Below are positions 8,292-16,385 of a stretch of DNA of 64,000 bases, in pieces. Within the stretch, counting starts at the first letter, position 1. Every line of letters starts with the position of its first letter. Both the position numbers and the translations under genes were made by a program. Source of the stretch: Streptomyces lydicus (GTDB lineage: Bacteria; Actinomycetota; Actinomycetes; Streptomycetales; Streptomycetaceae); contig NZ_CP017157.1 in the NCBI RefSeq assembly GCF_001729485.1, positions 6,200,001 to 6,264,000 on the forward strand. The letters are read 5' to 3'. The notes below the pieces were generated by a model, which was given only the letters and a program-made list of their open reading frames with translations, was not told the DNA's origin and did no database searches.

Positions 8292-9716
8292 TCAGCCGCT
8301 GACGACCGTCACCTCGCCGACGCCGAGCGCCTTCACGGGCTCGGCGATCTGCGCGGCGTCACCCACCAGGACCGTCACCAGCCGGTCCACGGGGAAGGCG
8401 CTGATCACCGCCGCGGTCGCCTCGACCGTGCCGGTCTCCGCGAGCCGGGCGTACAACTGCGCCTGGTAGTCGTCCGGGAGCTGCTGCTCCACCTGGTCGG
8501 CGAGCGTGCCCGCGACCGCTGCCGCGGTCTCGTACTTCAGCGGCGCCACCCCGACGAGGTTCTGCACGGCGACGTCCCGCTCCTCGTCCGTCAGCCCCTC
8601 CGCCGCGAGGGTGCGCAGCACCTTCCACAGGTCTTCCAGGGCGGGGACGGTGGAGGCGGTGTCGACCGACCCGCTGATGGCGAGCAGCGCGGCACCGGTG
8701 GCCCCCTCGGGGGACCCGGGGGCCGTGGAGCGCAGTACCTGGCCGAAGGCGCGCACCCCGTAGGTGTAGCCCTTCTCCTCCCGCAGTACGCGGTCCAGAC
8801 GGGAGGTGAGGGTGCCGCCCAGGCAGTACGTGCCGAGGACCTGCGCCGGCCACACCCGGTCGTGCCGGTCGGCGCCGATACGGCCGATGAGCAGCTGGGT
8901 CTGGACCGCGCCGGGGCGGTCCACGACGATCACCCGGCCGGTGTCGTCGGCGGTGATCGGCGCGGCCTTCCACGGCTCGGCCGTGGAGCCGCTCCAGGCG
9001 CCGAGGGTGTCGTCCAGCGCCGCGCCCAGGTCCACGCCGGTGAAGTCGCCGACGATCACGGCGGTGGCCGTGGCCGGCCGCACGTGGGTGTCGTAGAAGG
9101 CGCGGACGGCCGCGGCGTCGATGCGCGCGACGGTGTCCTCGGTGCCCTGGCGGGGCCGCGACATGCGGGAGGCGGCCGGGAAGAGCTCCTTGGACAGCGC
9201 CATGGCGGCGCGGCGGGCCGGGTTGGCGAGCTCGTGCGGAATCTCGTCGAGGCGGTTGCGCACCAGCCGCTCGACCTCGCCCTCCGGGAAGGCGGGAGCG
9301 CGCAGCGCATCGGCGAGCAGGCCGAGCGCGCGGTGCAGCCGGGACGCCGGCACCTCCAGGGAGACCCGTACGCCGGGGTGGTCGGCGTGCGCGTCCAGAG
9401 TGGCGCCGCAGCGCTCCAGCTCGGCGGCGAACGCCTCCGCGTCGTGCTTGTCGGTGCCCTCCGACAGGGCGCGCGCCATGATCGTGGCGACGCCGTCCAG
9501 GCCCTCGGGCTCGGCGTCCAGGGGAGCGACGAGGTTGATCTCGACGGCGACGACCTGCTGGCCGGGGCGGTGGCTCGTCAGCAGCGTGAGCCCGTTGGGC
9601 AGTTGGCTGCGCTCGGGCGCCGGGAAGGCCCACGGCTTGGGCGCGCCGCCCCGGGGCTGCGGGTGGAACTCCATGGTGCTCATGGGGGACTCTGCGCGGC
9701 TGGTGGCGTCGCTCAC
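8292..9716 (-). CDS. M16 family peptidase-like subunit, zinc motif absent
   Basis: A 474-residue insulinase-family protein. The GTG start at 9716 overlaps the upstream M16 gene by four bases (GTGA) and follows GGGGAGG; a long upstream frame extension inside the neighbour was discarded. It has two LuxS/MPP-like domains (about 30-240 and 250-474), but where catalytic members have HxxEH it reads GLDGVATIMARALSEGTD, so it cannot bind the catalytic zinc. In two-subunit M16 proteases one chain is catalytic and the other is a substrate-binding partner; this is probably the partner of the adjacent chain. The substrate is unknown. Confidence 0.88.
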   Translation of the reverse strand: MSDATSRAESPMSTMEFHPQPRGGAPKPWAFPAPERSQLPNGLTLLTSHRPGQQVVAVEINLVAPLDAEPEGLDGVATIMARALSEGTDKHDAEAFAAELERCGATLDAHADHPGVRVSLEVPASRLHRALGLLADALRAPAFPEGEVERLVRNRLDEIPHELANPARRAAMALSKELFPAASRMSRPRQGTEDTVARIDAAAVRAFYDTHVRPATATAVIVGDFTGVDLGAALDDTLGAWSGSTAEPWKAAPITADDTGRVIVVDRPGAVQTQLLIGRIGADRHDRVWPAQVLGTYCLGGTLTSRLDRVLREEKGYTYGVRAFGQVLRSTAPGSPEGATGAALLAISGSVDTASTVPALEDLWKVLRTLAAEGLTDEERDVAVQNLVGVAPLKYETAAAVAGTLADQVEQQLPDDYQAQLYARLAETGTVEATAAVISAFPVDRLVTVLVGDAAQIAEPVKALGVGEVTVVSG

Positions 9717-11050
9717 TGGTCCGCCTCCCCTTCCTCGGTGTCGGCGGCGTCGGTCGGCTCGTAGACCAGCACCGCGCGGTTGTCGGGGCGCAGCCGGGCC
9801 TTGGCGACCGCCTGCACCTCCTCCGGTGTGATGTCCAGGACGCGCTGCACGGCGCTCAGCGCGAGCTGCGGGTCGCCGAACAGGACGGCGTAGCGGCACA
9901 GTTCGTCGGCGCGGCCGCTGACCGTGGCCAGCCGGTCCAGCCACTCGCGCTCCAGCTGGGCCTGGGCCCGCTCCATCTCCTCCGGGGTCGGGCCCTCGGC
10001 GGCGAAACGCGCCAGCTCCTCGTCGACCGCGCGCTCGATGCCGGGGACCTCCACCCCGCCGGACGTCTTGACGTCCAGCCAGCCCAGCGAGGGCGCGCCG
10101 GCCAGCCGGAGCAGGCCGAAGCCGGCGGTCACGGCGCTGCGGTCGCGGCGCACCAGGCGGTTGTACAGGCGGGAGGACTCGCCGCCGCCCAGGACGGTCA
10201 GCGCGAGGTCGGCGGCGTCCGCCTCACGGGTGCCGTCGTGCGGCAGGCGGTAGGCCGCCATCAGGGCGCGGGAGGGCACGTCCTCCTCGACGACCTCGCG
10301 CAGCTCGCCGCCCATGGTCTCCGGCAGCGCGCCGTCCCGCGGCGGCTGCTTGCCGTCGTGCCCGGCGATCGAGCCGAAGTACTTCTCGATCCAGGCCAGC
10401 GTCTGCTCGGGGTCGATGTCGCCGACGACCGACAGGACGGCGTTGTTCGGCGCGTAGTAGGTGCGGAAGAACGCCCGCGCGTCCTCCAGGGAGGCGGCGT
10501 CCAGGTCGGCCATCGACCCGATGGGCGTGTGGTGGTACGGGTGGCCCTCCGGGTACGCCATGGCCGTCAGCTTCTCGAAGGCCGTGCCGTAGGGGACGTT
10601 GTCGTAGCGCTGGCGGCGCTCGTTCTTGACGACGTCGCGCTGGTTCTCCAGCGACTCCTCGTCGAGCGCGGTCAGCAGCGAGCCCATCCGGTCCGCCTCC
10701 AGCCAGAGCGCGAGCTCCAGCTCGTGGGCGGGCATCGTCTCGAAGTAGTTGGTGCGCTCGAAGCTCGTGGTGCCGTTGAGCGACCCGCCGGCGCCCTGGA
10801 CGAGCTCGAAGTGGCCGTTGCCCGTCACCTGCGCGGAGCCCTGGAACATCAGGTGCTCGAAGAGGTGAGCCAGGCCCGTACGGCCCTTGACCTCGTGGCG
10901 GGAGCCGACGTCGTACCACAGGCAGACCGCTGCGACCGGGGTCAGGTGGTCTTCGGAGAGCACCACGCGCAGGCCGTTGGCCAGCCGGTGCTCGGTCGCT
11001 GTCAGGCCGCCGGAGCCGGCTTGTTCTGTGGCCGTGTGACCCATGGGCAT
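9713..11050 (-). CDS. M16 family zinc metallopeptidase (catalytic subunit)
   Basis: A 445-residue insulinase-family protease. HLFEH in RTGLAHLFEHLMFQGS is the inverted zinc motif HxxEH (about residue 65), and the downstream Glu ligand region (ENQRDVVKNERRQ) is present. The ATG at 11050 has GAAGGGA five bases upstream; the in-frame codons before it resemble untranslated leader. No signal peptide is seen, so it is likely cytoplasmic. It is translationally coupled to the second, motif-less subunit, supporting a heteromeric protease that degrades peptides. It is divergent from parC across about 300 bp. Confidence 0.9.
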   Translation of the reverse strand: MPMGHTATEQAGSGGLTATEHRLANGLRVVLSEDHLTPVAAVCLWYDVGSRHEVKGRTGLAHLFEHLMFQGSAQVTGNGHFELVQGAGGSLNGTTSFERTNYFETMPAHELELALWLEADRMGSLLTALDEESLENQRDVVKNERRQRYDNVPYGTAFEKLTAMAYPEGHPYHHTPIGSMADLDAASLEDARAFFRTYYAPNNAVLSVVGDIDPEQTLAWIEKYFGSIAGHDGKQPPRDGALPETMGGELREVVEEDVPSRALMAAYRLPHDGTREADAADLALTVLGGGESSRLYNRLVRRDRSAVTAGFGLLRLAGAPSLGWLDVKTSGGVEVPGIERAVDEELARFAAEGPTPEEMERAQAQLEREWLDRLATVSGRADELCRYAVLFGDPQLALSAVQRVLDITPEEVQAVAKARLRPDNRAVLVYEPTDAADTEEGEADQ

Positions 11051-11347
11051 GTACGTCCCTTCGATCCGCTTGCGAGGAAGTTCTGTCACTGTATGCAACC
11101 GCGTCGGCATCTGGCGAAGTTCCCGTGCGAGGGGACCCGAACGTGCCCCGCGCCCGGCCGCCGCGGGAGCCGAAAGGGGAGTCGCGGTGGGCACTGTCAG
11201 TGGGGCGGTCCACAATGGTCCGCGACAGACTCAGAGATACTCGACGGTTGATACGCCAGCTGATCGACCCGGCTGATCGACCGACGTCGCCCTGACGTCG
11301 CATTCCCGACATCGGCAGTAGACGCAGCAGAAGGAGCCGCAGCCGCG

Positions 11348-13795
11348 ATGGCCCGCCGCAGCACGAAGACCCCGCCGCCGGACGACTTCGAGGAGAGGAT
11401 CCTCGACATCGACGTCGTCGACGAGATGCAGGGTTCCTTCCTCGAGTACGCGTATTCGGTCATCTACTCGCGCGCCCTGCCGGACGCCCGCGACGGCCTC
11501 AAGCCCGTGCACCGACGCATCCTCTACCAGATGAACGAGATGGGCCTGCGCCCGGAGCGCGGCTACGTCAAGTGCGCCCGGGTCGTCGGCGAGGTGATGG
11601 GTAAGCTCCACCCGCACGGCGACGCGTCCATCTACGACGCCCTGGTGCGCATGGCGCAGCCGTTCTCGATGCGGGTACCGCTGGTGGACGGCCACGGAAA
11701 CTTCGGCTCCCTGGGCAACGACGACCCGCCGGCCGCCATGCGGTACACGGAGTGCCGGATGGCGTCGGCGACGTCCCTGATGACCGAGTCCATCGACGAG
11801 GACACCGTCGACTTCGCGCCGAACTACGACGGCCAGGAGAAGGAGCCGGTCGCCCTCCCCGCCGCGTACCCGAACCTCCTGGTCAACGGCGCGTCCGGCA
11901 TCGCCGTCGGCATGGCGACGAACATGCCGCCGCACAACCTCGGCGAGGTCATCGCCGCGGCCCGCCACCTGATCAAGCACCCCAACGCCGACCTCGACAC
12001 GCTGATGCGCTTCGTGCCGGGACCCGACCTGCCGACCGGCGGCCGGATCGTGGGCCTGGGCGGCGTCCGGGACGCGTACGAGAAGGGCCGCGGCACGTTC
12101 AAGATCCGCGCGACGGTCACGGTGGAGAACGTCACCGCCCGCCGCAAGGGCCTGGTCGTCACGGAACTCCCCTTCACGGTCGGCCCCGAGAAGGTCATCT
12201 CCAAGATCAAGGACCTGGTCGGCTCCAAGAAGCTCCAGGGCATCGCGGACGTCAAGGACCTCACGGACCGCGAGCACGGCCTGCGGCTGGTGATCGAGGT
12301 CAAGAACGGCTTCAACCCCGAGGCCGTCCTGGAGCAGCTCTACAAGCTGACGCCGATGGAGGAGTCCTTCGGCATCAACAACGTCGCGCTGGTGGACGGC
12401 CAGCCGCTGACGCTGGGCCTCAAGGAGCTGCTGGAGGTCTACGTCGACCACCGCTTCGACGTGGTGCGGCGGCGCAGCGAGTTCCGGCGCACCAAGCGGC
12501 GCGACCGGCTCCACCTGGTGGAGGGCCTGCTGACGGCCCTGGTGGACATCGACGAGGTGATCCGCCTGATCCGCTCCAGCGAGAACAGCGCACAGGCCAA
12601 GGAACGGCTGATCGAGCGCTTCTCGCTGAGCGACATCCAGACGCAGTACATCCTCGACACCCCGCTGCGCCGGCTGACCAAGTTCGACCGGATCGAGCTG
12701 GAGTCGGAGCGTGACCGGCTGCAGGACGAGATCGAGAAGCTGACCCGGATCCTGGAGTCGGACGCGGAGCTGCGCAAGCTGGTCTCCAACGAACTGGCCG
12801 CGGTCGCGAAGCAGTACGGCACGGACCGGCGCACGGTCCTGCTGGAGTCGGCGGGCACGACGGTCGGCGCGGTGCCGCTGGAGGTCGCCGACGACCCGTG
12901 CCGGGTGCTGCTGTCCTCGACGGGCCTGCTGGCGCGTACGGTCACCGGCGAGGTGCCCTTCGACGCCGACGCCAAGCGCGTCAAGCACGACGTGATCATC
13001 TCGGCGGTGCCGGCGACGACCCGCGGCGAGGTGGGCGCGGTGACGTCGCTGGGCCGGCTGCTGCGGCTCTCGGTGGTCGATCTCCCGCAGCTCCCGGAGA
13101 CCGCCGCGGCGCCCAGCCTCTCCGGTGGCGCGCCGGTCCCGGAGTTCCTGTCCCTCCAGGAGGGCGAGGAGCTGATCTGCCTGACGACGCTGGACGAGTC
13201 CTCACCGGGCCTGGCGCTGGGCACGGAGCAGGGCGTCGTCAAGCGGGTGGTGCCCGACTACCCCGCCAACAAGGAGGAGTTGGAGGTCATCACCCTCAAG
13301 GAGGGCGACCGCATCATCGGTGCCGCCGAGTTGCGCACCGGTGAGGAGGACCTGGTCTTCCTCACCGACGAGGCGCAGCTGCTGCGCTTCCCGGCGTCGC
13401 AGGTGCGGCCGCAGGGCCGGCCGGCGGGCGGCATGGCGGGCATCAAGCTGGGTGAGGGCGCGAAGGTGATTGCCTTCTCGGCGGTCGACCCGGCCGGCGA
13501 GGCCATGGTGTTCACCGTCGCCGGCTCGCACGGCACGCTCGACGACTCGGTGGCGACGGCCAAGCTCACCCCGTTCGACCAGTACCCGCGCAAGGGCCGG
13601 GCGACCGGCGGCGTGCGCTGCCACCGGTTCCTGAAGGGCGAGGAATGTCTGACCCTGGCCTGGGCCGGCTCGGCGCCGGTGCGGGCCGCGGACGCCAAGG
13701 GCGCCCCGGTCCCGCTGCCCGAGCCCGACCCGCGGCGGGACGGTTCGGGAGTGCCGTTGACGAAGCCGGTGGCCGTCCTGGCCGGGCCGGTGTAG
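11348..13795 (+). CDS. parC: DNA topoisomerase IV subunit A
   Basis: An 815-residue type IIA topoisomerase subunit that cuts and rejoins DNA; with ParE it decatenates daughter chromosomes. The winged-helix/tower core spans about 30-500, with catalytic Tyr133 (AMRYTECRM). A C-terminal beta-pinwheel covers about 510-815. The canonical GyrA box QRRGGKG is not seen; RPQGRPAGGMAGIKL holds a degenerate equivalent, which favours ParC over GyrA. AGAAGGAG lies about 10 bases before the ATG. In the quinolone-determining segment (HPHGDASIYDAL) the position equal to E. coli GyrA Ser83 is Ala93. The partner parE lies about 13 kb away in the same window. Confidence 0.93.
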   Translation: MARRSTKTPPPDDFEERILDIDVVDEMQGSFLEYAYSVIYSRALPDARDGLKPVHRRILYQMNEMGLRPERGYVKCARVVGEVMGKLHPHGDASIYDALVRMAQPFSMRVPLVDGHGNFGSLGNDDPPAAMRYTECRMASATSLMTESIDEDTVDFAPNYDGQEKEPVALPAAYPNLLVNGASGIAVGMATNMPPHNLGEVIAAARHLIKHPNADLDTLMRFVPGPDLPTGGRIVGLGGVRDAYEKGRGTFKIRATVTVENVTARRKGLVVTELPFTVGPEKVISKIKDLVGSKKLQGIADVKDLTDREHGLRLVIEVKNGFNPEAVLEQLYKLTPMEESFGINNVALVDGQPLTLGLKELLEVYVDHRFDVVRRRSEFRRTKRRDRLHLVEGLLTALVDIDEVIRLIRSSENSAQAKERLIERFSLSDIQTQYILDTPLRRLTKFDRIELESERDRLQDEIEKLTRILESDAELRKLVSNELAAVAKQYGTDRRTVLLESAGTTVGAVPLEVADDPCRVLLSSTGLLARTVTGEVPFDADAKRVKHDVIISAVPATTRGEVGAVTSLGRLLRLSVVDLPQLPETAAAPSLSGGAPVPEFLSLQEGEELICLTTLDESSPGLALGTEQGVVKRVVPDYPANKEELEVITLKEGDRIIGAAELRTGEEDLVFLTDEAQLLRFPASQVRPQGRPAGGMAGIKLGEGAKVIAFSAVDPAGEAMVFTVAGSHGTLDDSVATAKLTPFDQYPRKGRATGGVRCHRFLKGEECLTLAWAGSAPVRAADAKGAPVPLPEPDPRRDGSGVPLTKPVAVLAGPV

Positions 13796-13825
13796 GCGCG
13801 GCGCGACCCCACAGCGGTGGCTACG

Positions 13826-13856
13826 CCGCCGGTCCGGCCCGGAGCCGGGCCGGCGG
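13826..13856. terminator. Bidirectional terminator between parC and the CobW gene
   Basis: A 13-bp stem, CCGCCGGTCCGGC against GCCGGGCCGGCGG, with one G:T-type mismatch and a 5-base loop. It lies between the convergent stops of parC and the CobW-type gene. Confidence 0.75.
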
Positions 13857-13859
13857 CGG

Positions 13860-15008
13860 TCAGCCCTCGTCCTCGCGTGCGGCCACGTACCGCAGGACGC
13901 CCCACATGGTGTTCACGTCCGCCTCCGACGGGACGGTGTCCCGGCAGCTCTCCAGTTCCTTGCGCAGCGCGGGCGCGTCGACGCCACTGCCGATCATGAC
14001 GAGCTGGGTTCCGCGCTCCTCGCCCTTGGGCCAGGGCGCGGGGTAGAAGCGCAGGAAGTCGCCGACGGCGTGCAGGGCGAACTTCTGGCGGTTCTCCGGG
14101 ACGTCGAAGTGGACGAAGCCCTTGATCCGGTAGAGACCCGCGGGGCGGCTGTCGAGGAAGTCCATCAGCCGGCGCGGGTGCATCGGCTCGGACGAGGTGA
14201 ACTCGACGCTCTGGTAAGCGGCGTGGAGATGCCCCGCGTGGTCCGGGTGGTGCGCACGGTCCGGGTGGGCCGCGTGCTCCGGAGCGCCGCAGGGGCCGTC
14301 GCCGCCGTCGTGGTGCTCCTCGGCGGGCAGGGCGGGGGCCCCGTTCGCCGCGGCCTCACGCAGCAGGTCCTCGAAGGACAGCTGCCGTACCGCCGCGTCG
14401 CGGTCCTCCCCTGCCCCGCGGTCGAAGAAAAGCTCGGGATCGACCCGCCCGTACGCCGTGCAGATCACCGGCCGTCCGGGAGCCAGCTCCGCCAGGGTGT
14501 CCCGCAACGTCTGGAGCGCCGCGCCGTCGATCCGGTCGGCCTTGTTGAGCACCACGATGTCCGCGATGCCCACATGGCGGTCCAGTTCGGGGTGGCGCGC
14601 CCGGGTCGCGTCGAACTCGGCGGCGTCCACGACCTCGATCAGCCCGCCGTAGACGATCCGGTCGTTGTCGCTGGCGAGGATCATCCGGATGAGTTCCTGG
14701 GGCTCGGCGAGCCCGCTGGCCTCGATGACGATCACATCGATCCGGGCGGCGGGACGGGCCAGCCGTTCCAGATAGGTGTCCAGTTCGCTGGTGTCGACCG
14801 CGCAGCACAGACAGCCGTTGCCGAGCGAGACCATCGAGTCCACCTGCCCGGCGACGGTCATCGCGTCGATCTCGATGCTGCCGAAGTCGTTGACGACGGC
14901 GCCGATACGGGTGCCGTCACCGGCGCCGAGCAGGTGGTTGAGGAGGGTCGTCTTGCCCGACCCGAGGAAGCCGGCGAGCACGACGACCGGGATCTGTTGC
15001 AGGGCCAA
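13860..15008 (-). CDS. CobW/COG0523 family metal-chaperone GTPase
   Basis: A 382-residue G3E-family GTPase. Walker A is GFLGSGKTTLLN, the metal-binding motif is GNGCLCC (CxCC), and the base-specificity motif is NKAD. A His-rich stretch of about 35 residues (EEHHDGGDG... HHPDHAGHLH) probably stores or loads metal, most likely zinc; a CobW_C domain follows. The preferred start is the TTG at 15008, preceded by GGAGG at seven bases; the Arg/Pro-rich upstream extension is not protein-like. It lies 98 bp downstream of the citrate synthase on the same strand. I saw no Zur box. These proteins insert metal into client enzymes; the client here is unknown. Confidence 0.85.
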   Translation of the reverse strand: MALQQIPVVVLAGFLGSGKTTLLNHLLGAGDGTRIGAVVNDFGSIEIDAMTVAGQVDSMVSLGNGCLCCAVDTSELDTYLERLARPAARIDVIVIEASGLAEPQELIRMILASDNDRIVYGGLIEVVDAAEFDATRARHPELDRHVGIADIVVLNKADRIDGAALQTLRDTLAELAPGRPVICTAYGRVDPELFFDRGAGEDRDAAVRQLSFEDLLREAAANGAPALPAEEHHDGGDGPCGAPEHAAHPDRAHHPDHAGHLHAAYQSVEFTSSEPMHPRRLMDFLDSRPAGLYRIKGFVHFDVPENRQKFALHAVGDFLRFYPAPWPKGEERGTQLVMIGSGVDAPALRKELESCRDTVPSEADVNTMWGVLRYVAAREDEG

Positions 15009-15106
15009 GGGGACGCCTCCATGGTGCGGGTGGCGGGCCGCGCGGACCGGCGGCGGACGAGCTGTCGATCGTAACGGACCGCCGGGGGCGGGAGCCGGGC
15101 CCTGCG

Positions 15107-16276
15107 CTAGCGGGGCGCCACCACGGGCAGCGGCTGCGGCGGGGGCGGCCCGACGTACCGCGCCGCCGGCCGGATGATCTTCGAATCCTCGGCCTGTTCC
15201 AGGACGTTGGCGCTCCAGCCGATCACCCGGGCCGCGCAGAAGGTGGGCGTGAACATCTCCCTCGGCAGTCCGCACAGCTCCATGACGACGCCCGCGTAGA
15301 GCTCCACGTTCGTGTGCAGCTCACGGCCCGGCTTGAGTTCGGCCAGCAGCTCCTCGACCCGGGTCTCCACCTGGACCGCGAACTCCACCAGCGGTCCCCC
15401 GAACCCCTCGGCGACACCGCGCAGCATCCGGGAGCGCGGGTCCTCGGTGCGGTAGACGGAGTGGCCGAAGCCCATGATGCGGTCGCCGCCCAGCACGCGG
15501 TCGCGGATCCAGTCGTCGATGCGGTCGGGGGTGCCGATGGCGTCGAGCATGTCCAGCGCGCGGCTGGGCGCGCCGCCGTGCAACGGTCCGGAGAGCGCGC
15601 CGACGGCACCCACGAGACAGGCCGCGAGGTCGGCGCCGGTGGAGGTGATGACGCGGGCGGTGAAGGTCGAGGCGTTGAAACCGTGGTCGATGGTGGAGAT
15701 CAGATACGCCTCGATCGCGCGCACCTGCGCGGGCTCCGGTTCCTCGCCGGTGAGCATGTAGAGGTAGTTGGCGGCGTGGCCGAGATCCGCGCGGGGCGCC
15801 ACCGGCTGCAGGCCCCGGCCGAGGCGGTGCAGCGCGGTGAGCAGAGTCGGCACGGCGGCGCAGACGGTCAGCGCGTCGGCCCGGCGCCGGTCGGCGTCGA
15901 TGTCGTACAGCGGGCGGAAGCCGAGCGACGCGCCGAACAGTGAGAGGGCCGTACGCAGTCCGGCCAGCGGGCCGGCGAGCGCACCGGCGCCGGCGAGCGC
16001 GGGCAGTGCGTCGCGTACGGCGTCGGGCAGCGGGCGCAGCGCGGCGGTCTCGGCCCGGAAGGCCGCCAGCTGTGCCGCGTCGGGCAGCTCGCCGTGGAAC
16101 ATCAGGTACCAGACGTCCTCGAAGCTGCGGCTCGTGGCCAGCTCGACGGCGGAGTACTGGCGGTAGTGGTAGAAGCCCTCGCGGCCCCTGACGTCGCCCA
16201 GCCGGGTCTCGGTGACGATGACCCCGGCAAGTCCGCGGGGCGCGTCGATGGGTGCGTTCGCCTCTGCGATCGGCAT
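15107..16276 (-). CDS. Citrate synthase (citrate synthase 2 / methylcitrate synthase group)
   Basis: A 389-residue enzyme condensing oxaloacetate with acetyl-CoA (or propionyl-CoA) at the entry to the TCA or methylcitrate cycle. The active-site histidines are visible in SGPLHGGAPS and GFGHSVYRTEDPR. The position usually held by the catalytic Asp (NVDxYxG) reads NVELYAG, a Glu. The ATG at 16276 has AAGGAGA six bases upstream. It is divergent from a second, HTH-fused citrate synthase across a palindrome-rich A/T-rich gap, which suggests shared control. Substrate preference cannot be read from sequence. Confidence 0.88.
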   Translation of the reverse strand: MPIAEANAPIDAPRGLAGVIVTETRLGDVRGREGFYHYRQYSAVELATSRSFEDVWYLMFHGELPDAAQLAAFRAETAALRPLPDAVRDALPALAGAGALAGPLAGLRTALSLFGASLGFRPLYDIDADRRRADALTVCAAVPTLLTALHRLGRGLQPVAPRADLGHAANYLYMLTGEEPEPAQVRAIEAYLISTIDHGFNASTFTARVITSTGADLAACLVGAVGALSGPLHGGAPSRALDMLDAIGTPDRIDDWIRDRVLGGDRIMGFGHSVYRTEDPRSRMLRGVAEGFGGPLVEFAVQVETRVEELLAELKPGRELHTNVELYAGVVMELCGLPREMFTPTFCAARVIGWSANVLEQAEDSKIIRPAARYVGPPPPQPLPVVAPR

Positions 16277-16304
16277 GGCGGGTCTCCTTGTTGCTCCCTG
16301 GGTA

Positions 16305-16357
16305 TTGATTCGACTATCCATGCTTGACTCAATACTCGTCAATATTGATTGAATCAA
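16305..16357. promoter_or_regulatory. Divergent promoter with nested inverted repeats
   Basis: This conspicuously A/T-rich gap has an outer inverted repeat TTGATTC (16305-16311) / GAATCAA (16351-16357) and an inner one TTGAC (16324-16328) / GTCAA (16338-16342), plus further TTGA/TCAA halves. TTGACT and TTGACG boxes face both ways as possible -35 elements. It is a plausible operator for the MerR-like HTH of the neighbouring HTH-citrate synthase. Confidence 0.6.
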
Positions 16358-16385
16358 TGTGGATGCGGCTGGATACGGTGACCTC

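Noticed and set aside
11231..12988. 585-codon minus-strand frame opposite parC
   Set aside because: Shadow frame with no recognised domain and no ribosome-binding site; it crosses the parC promoter.
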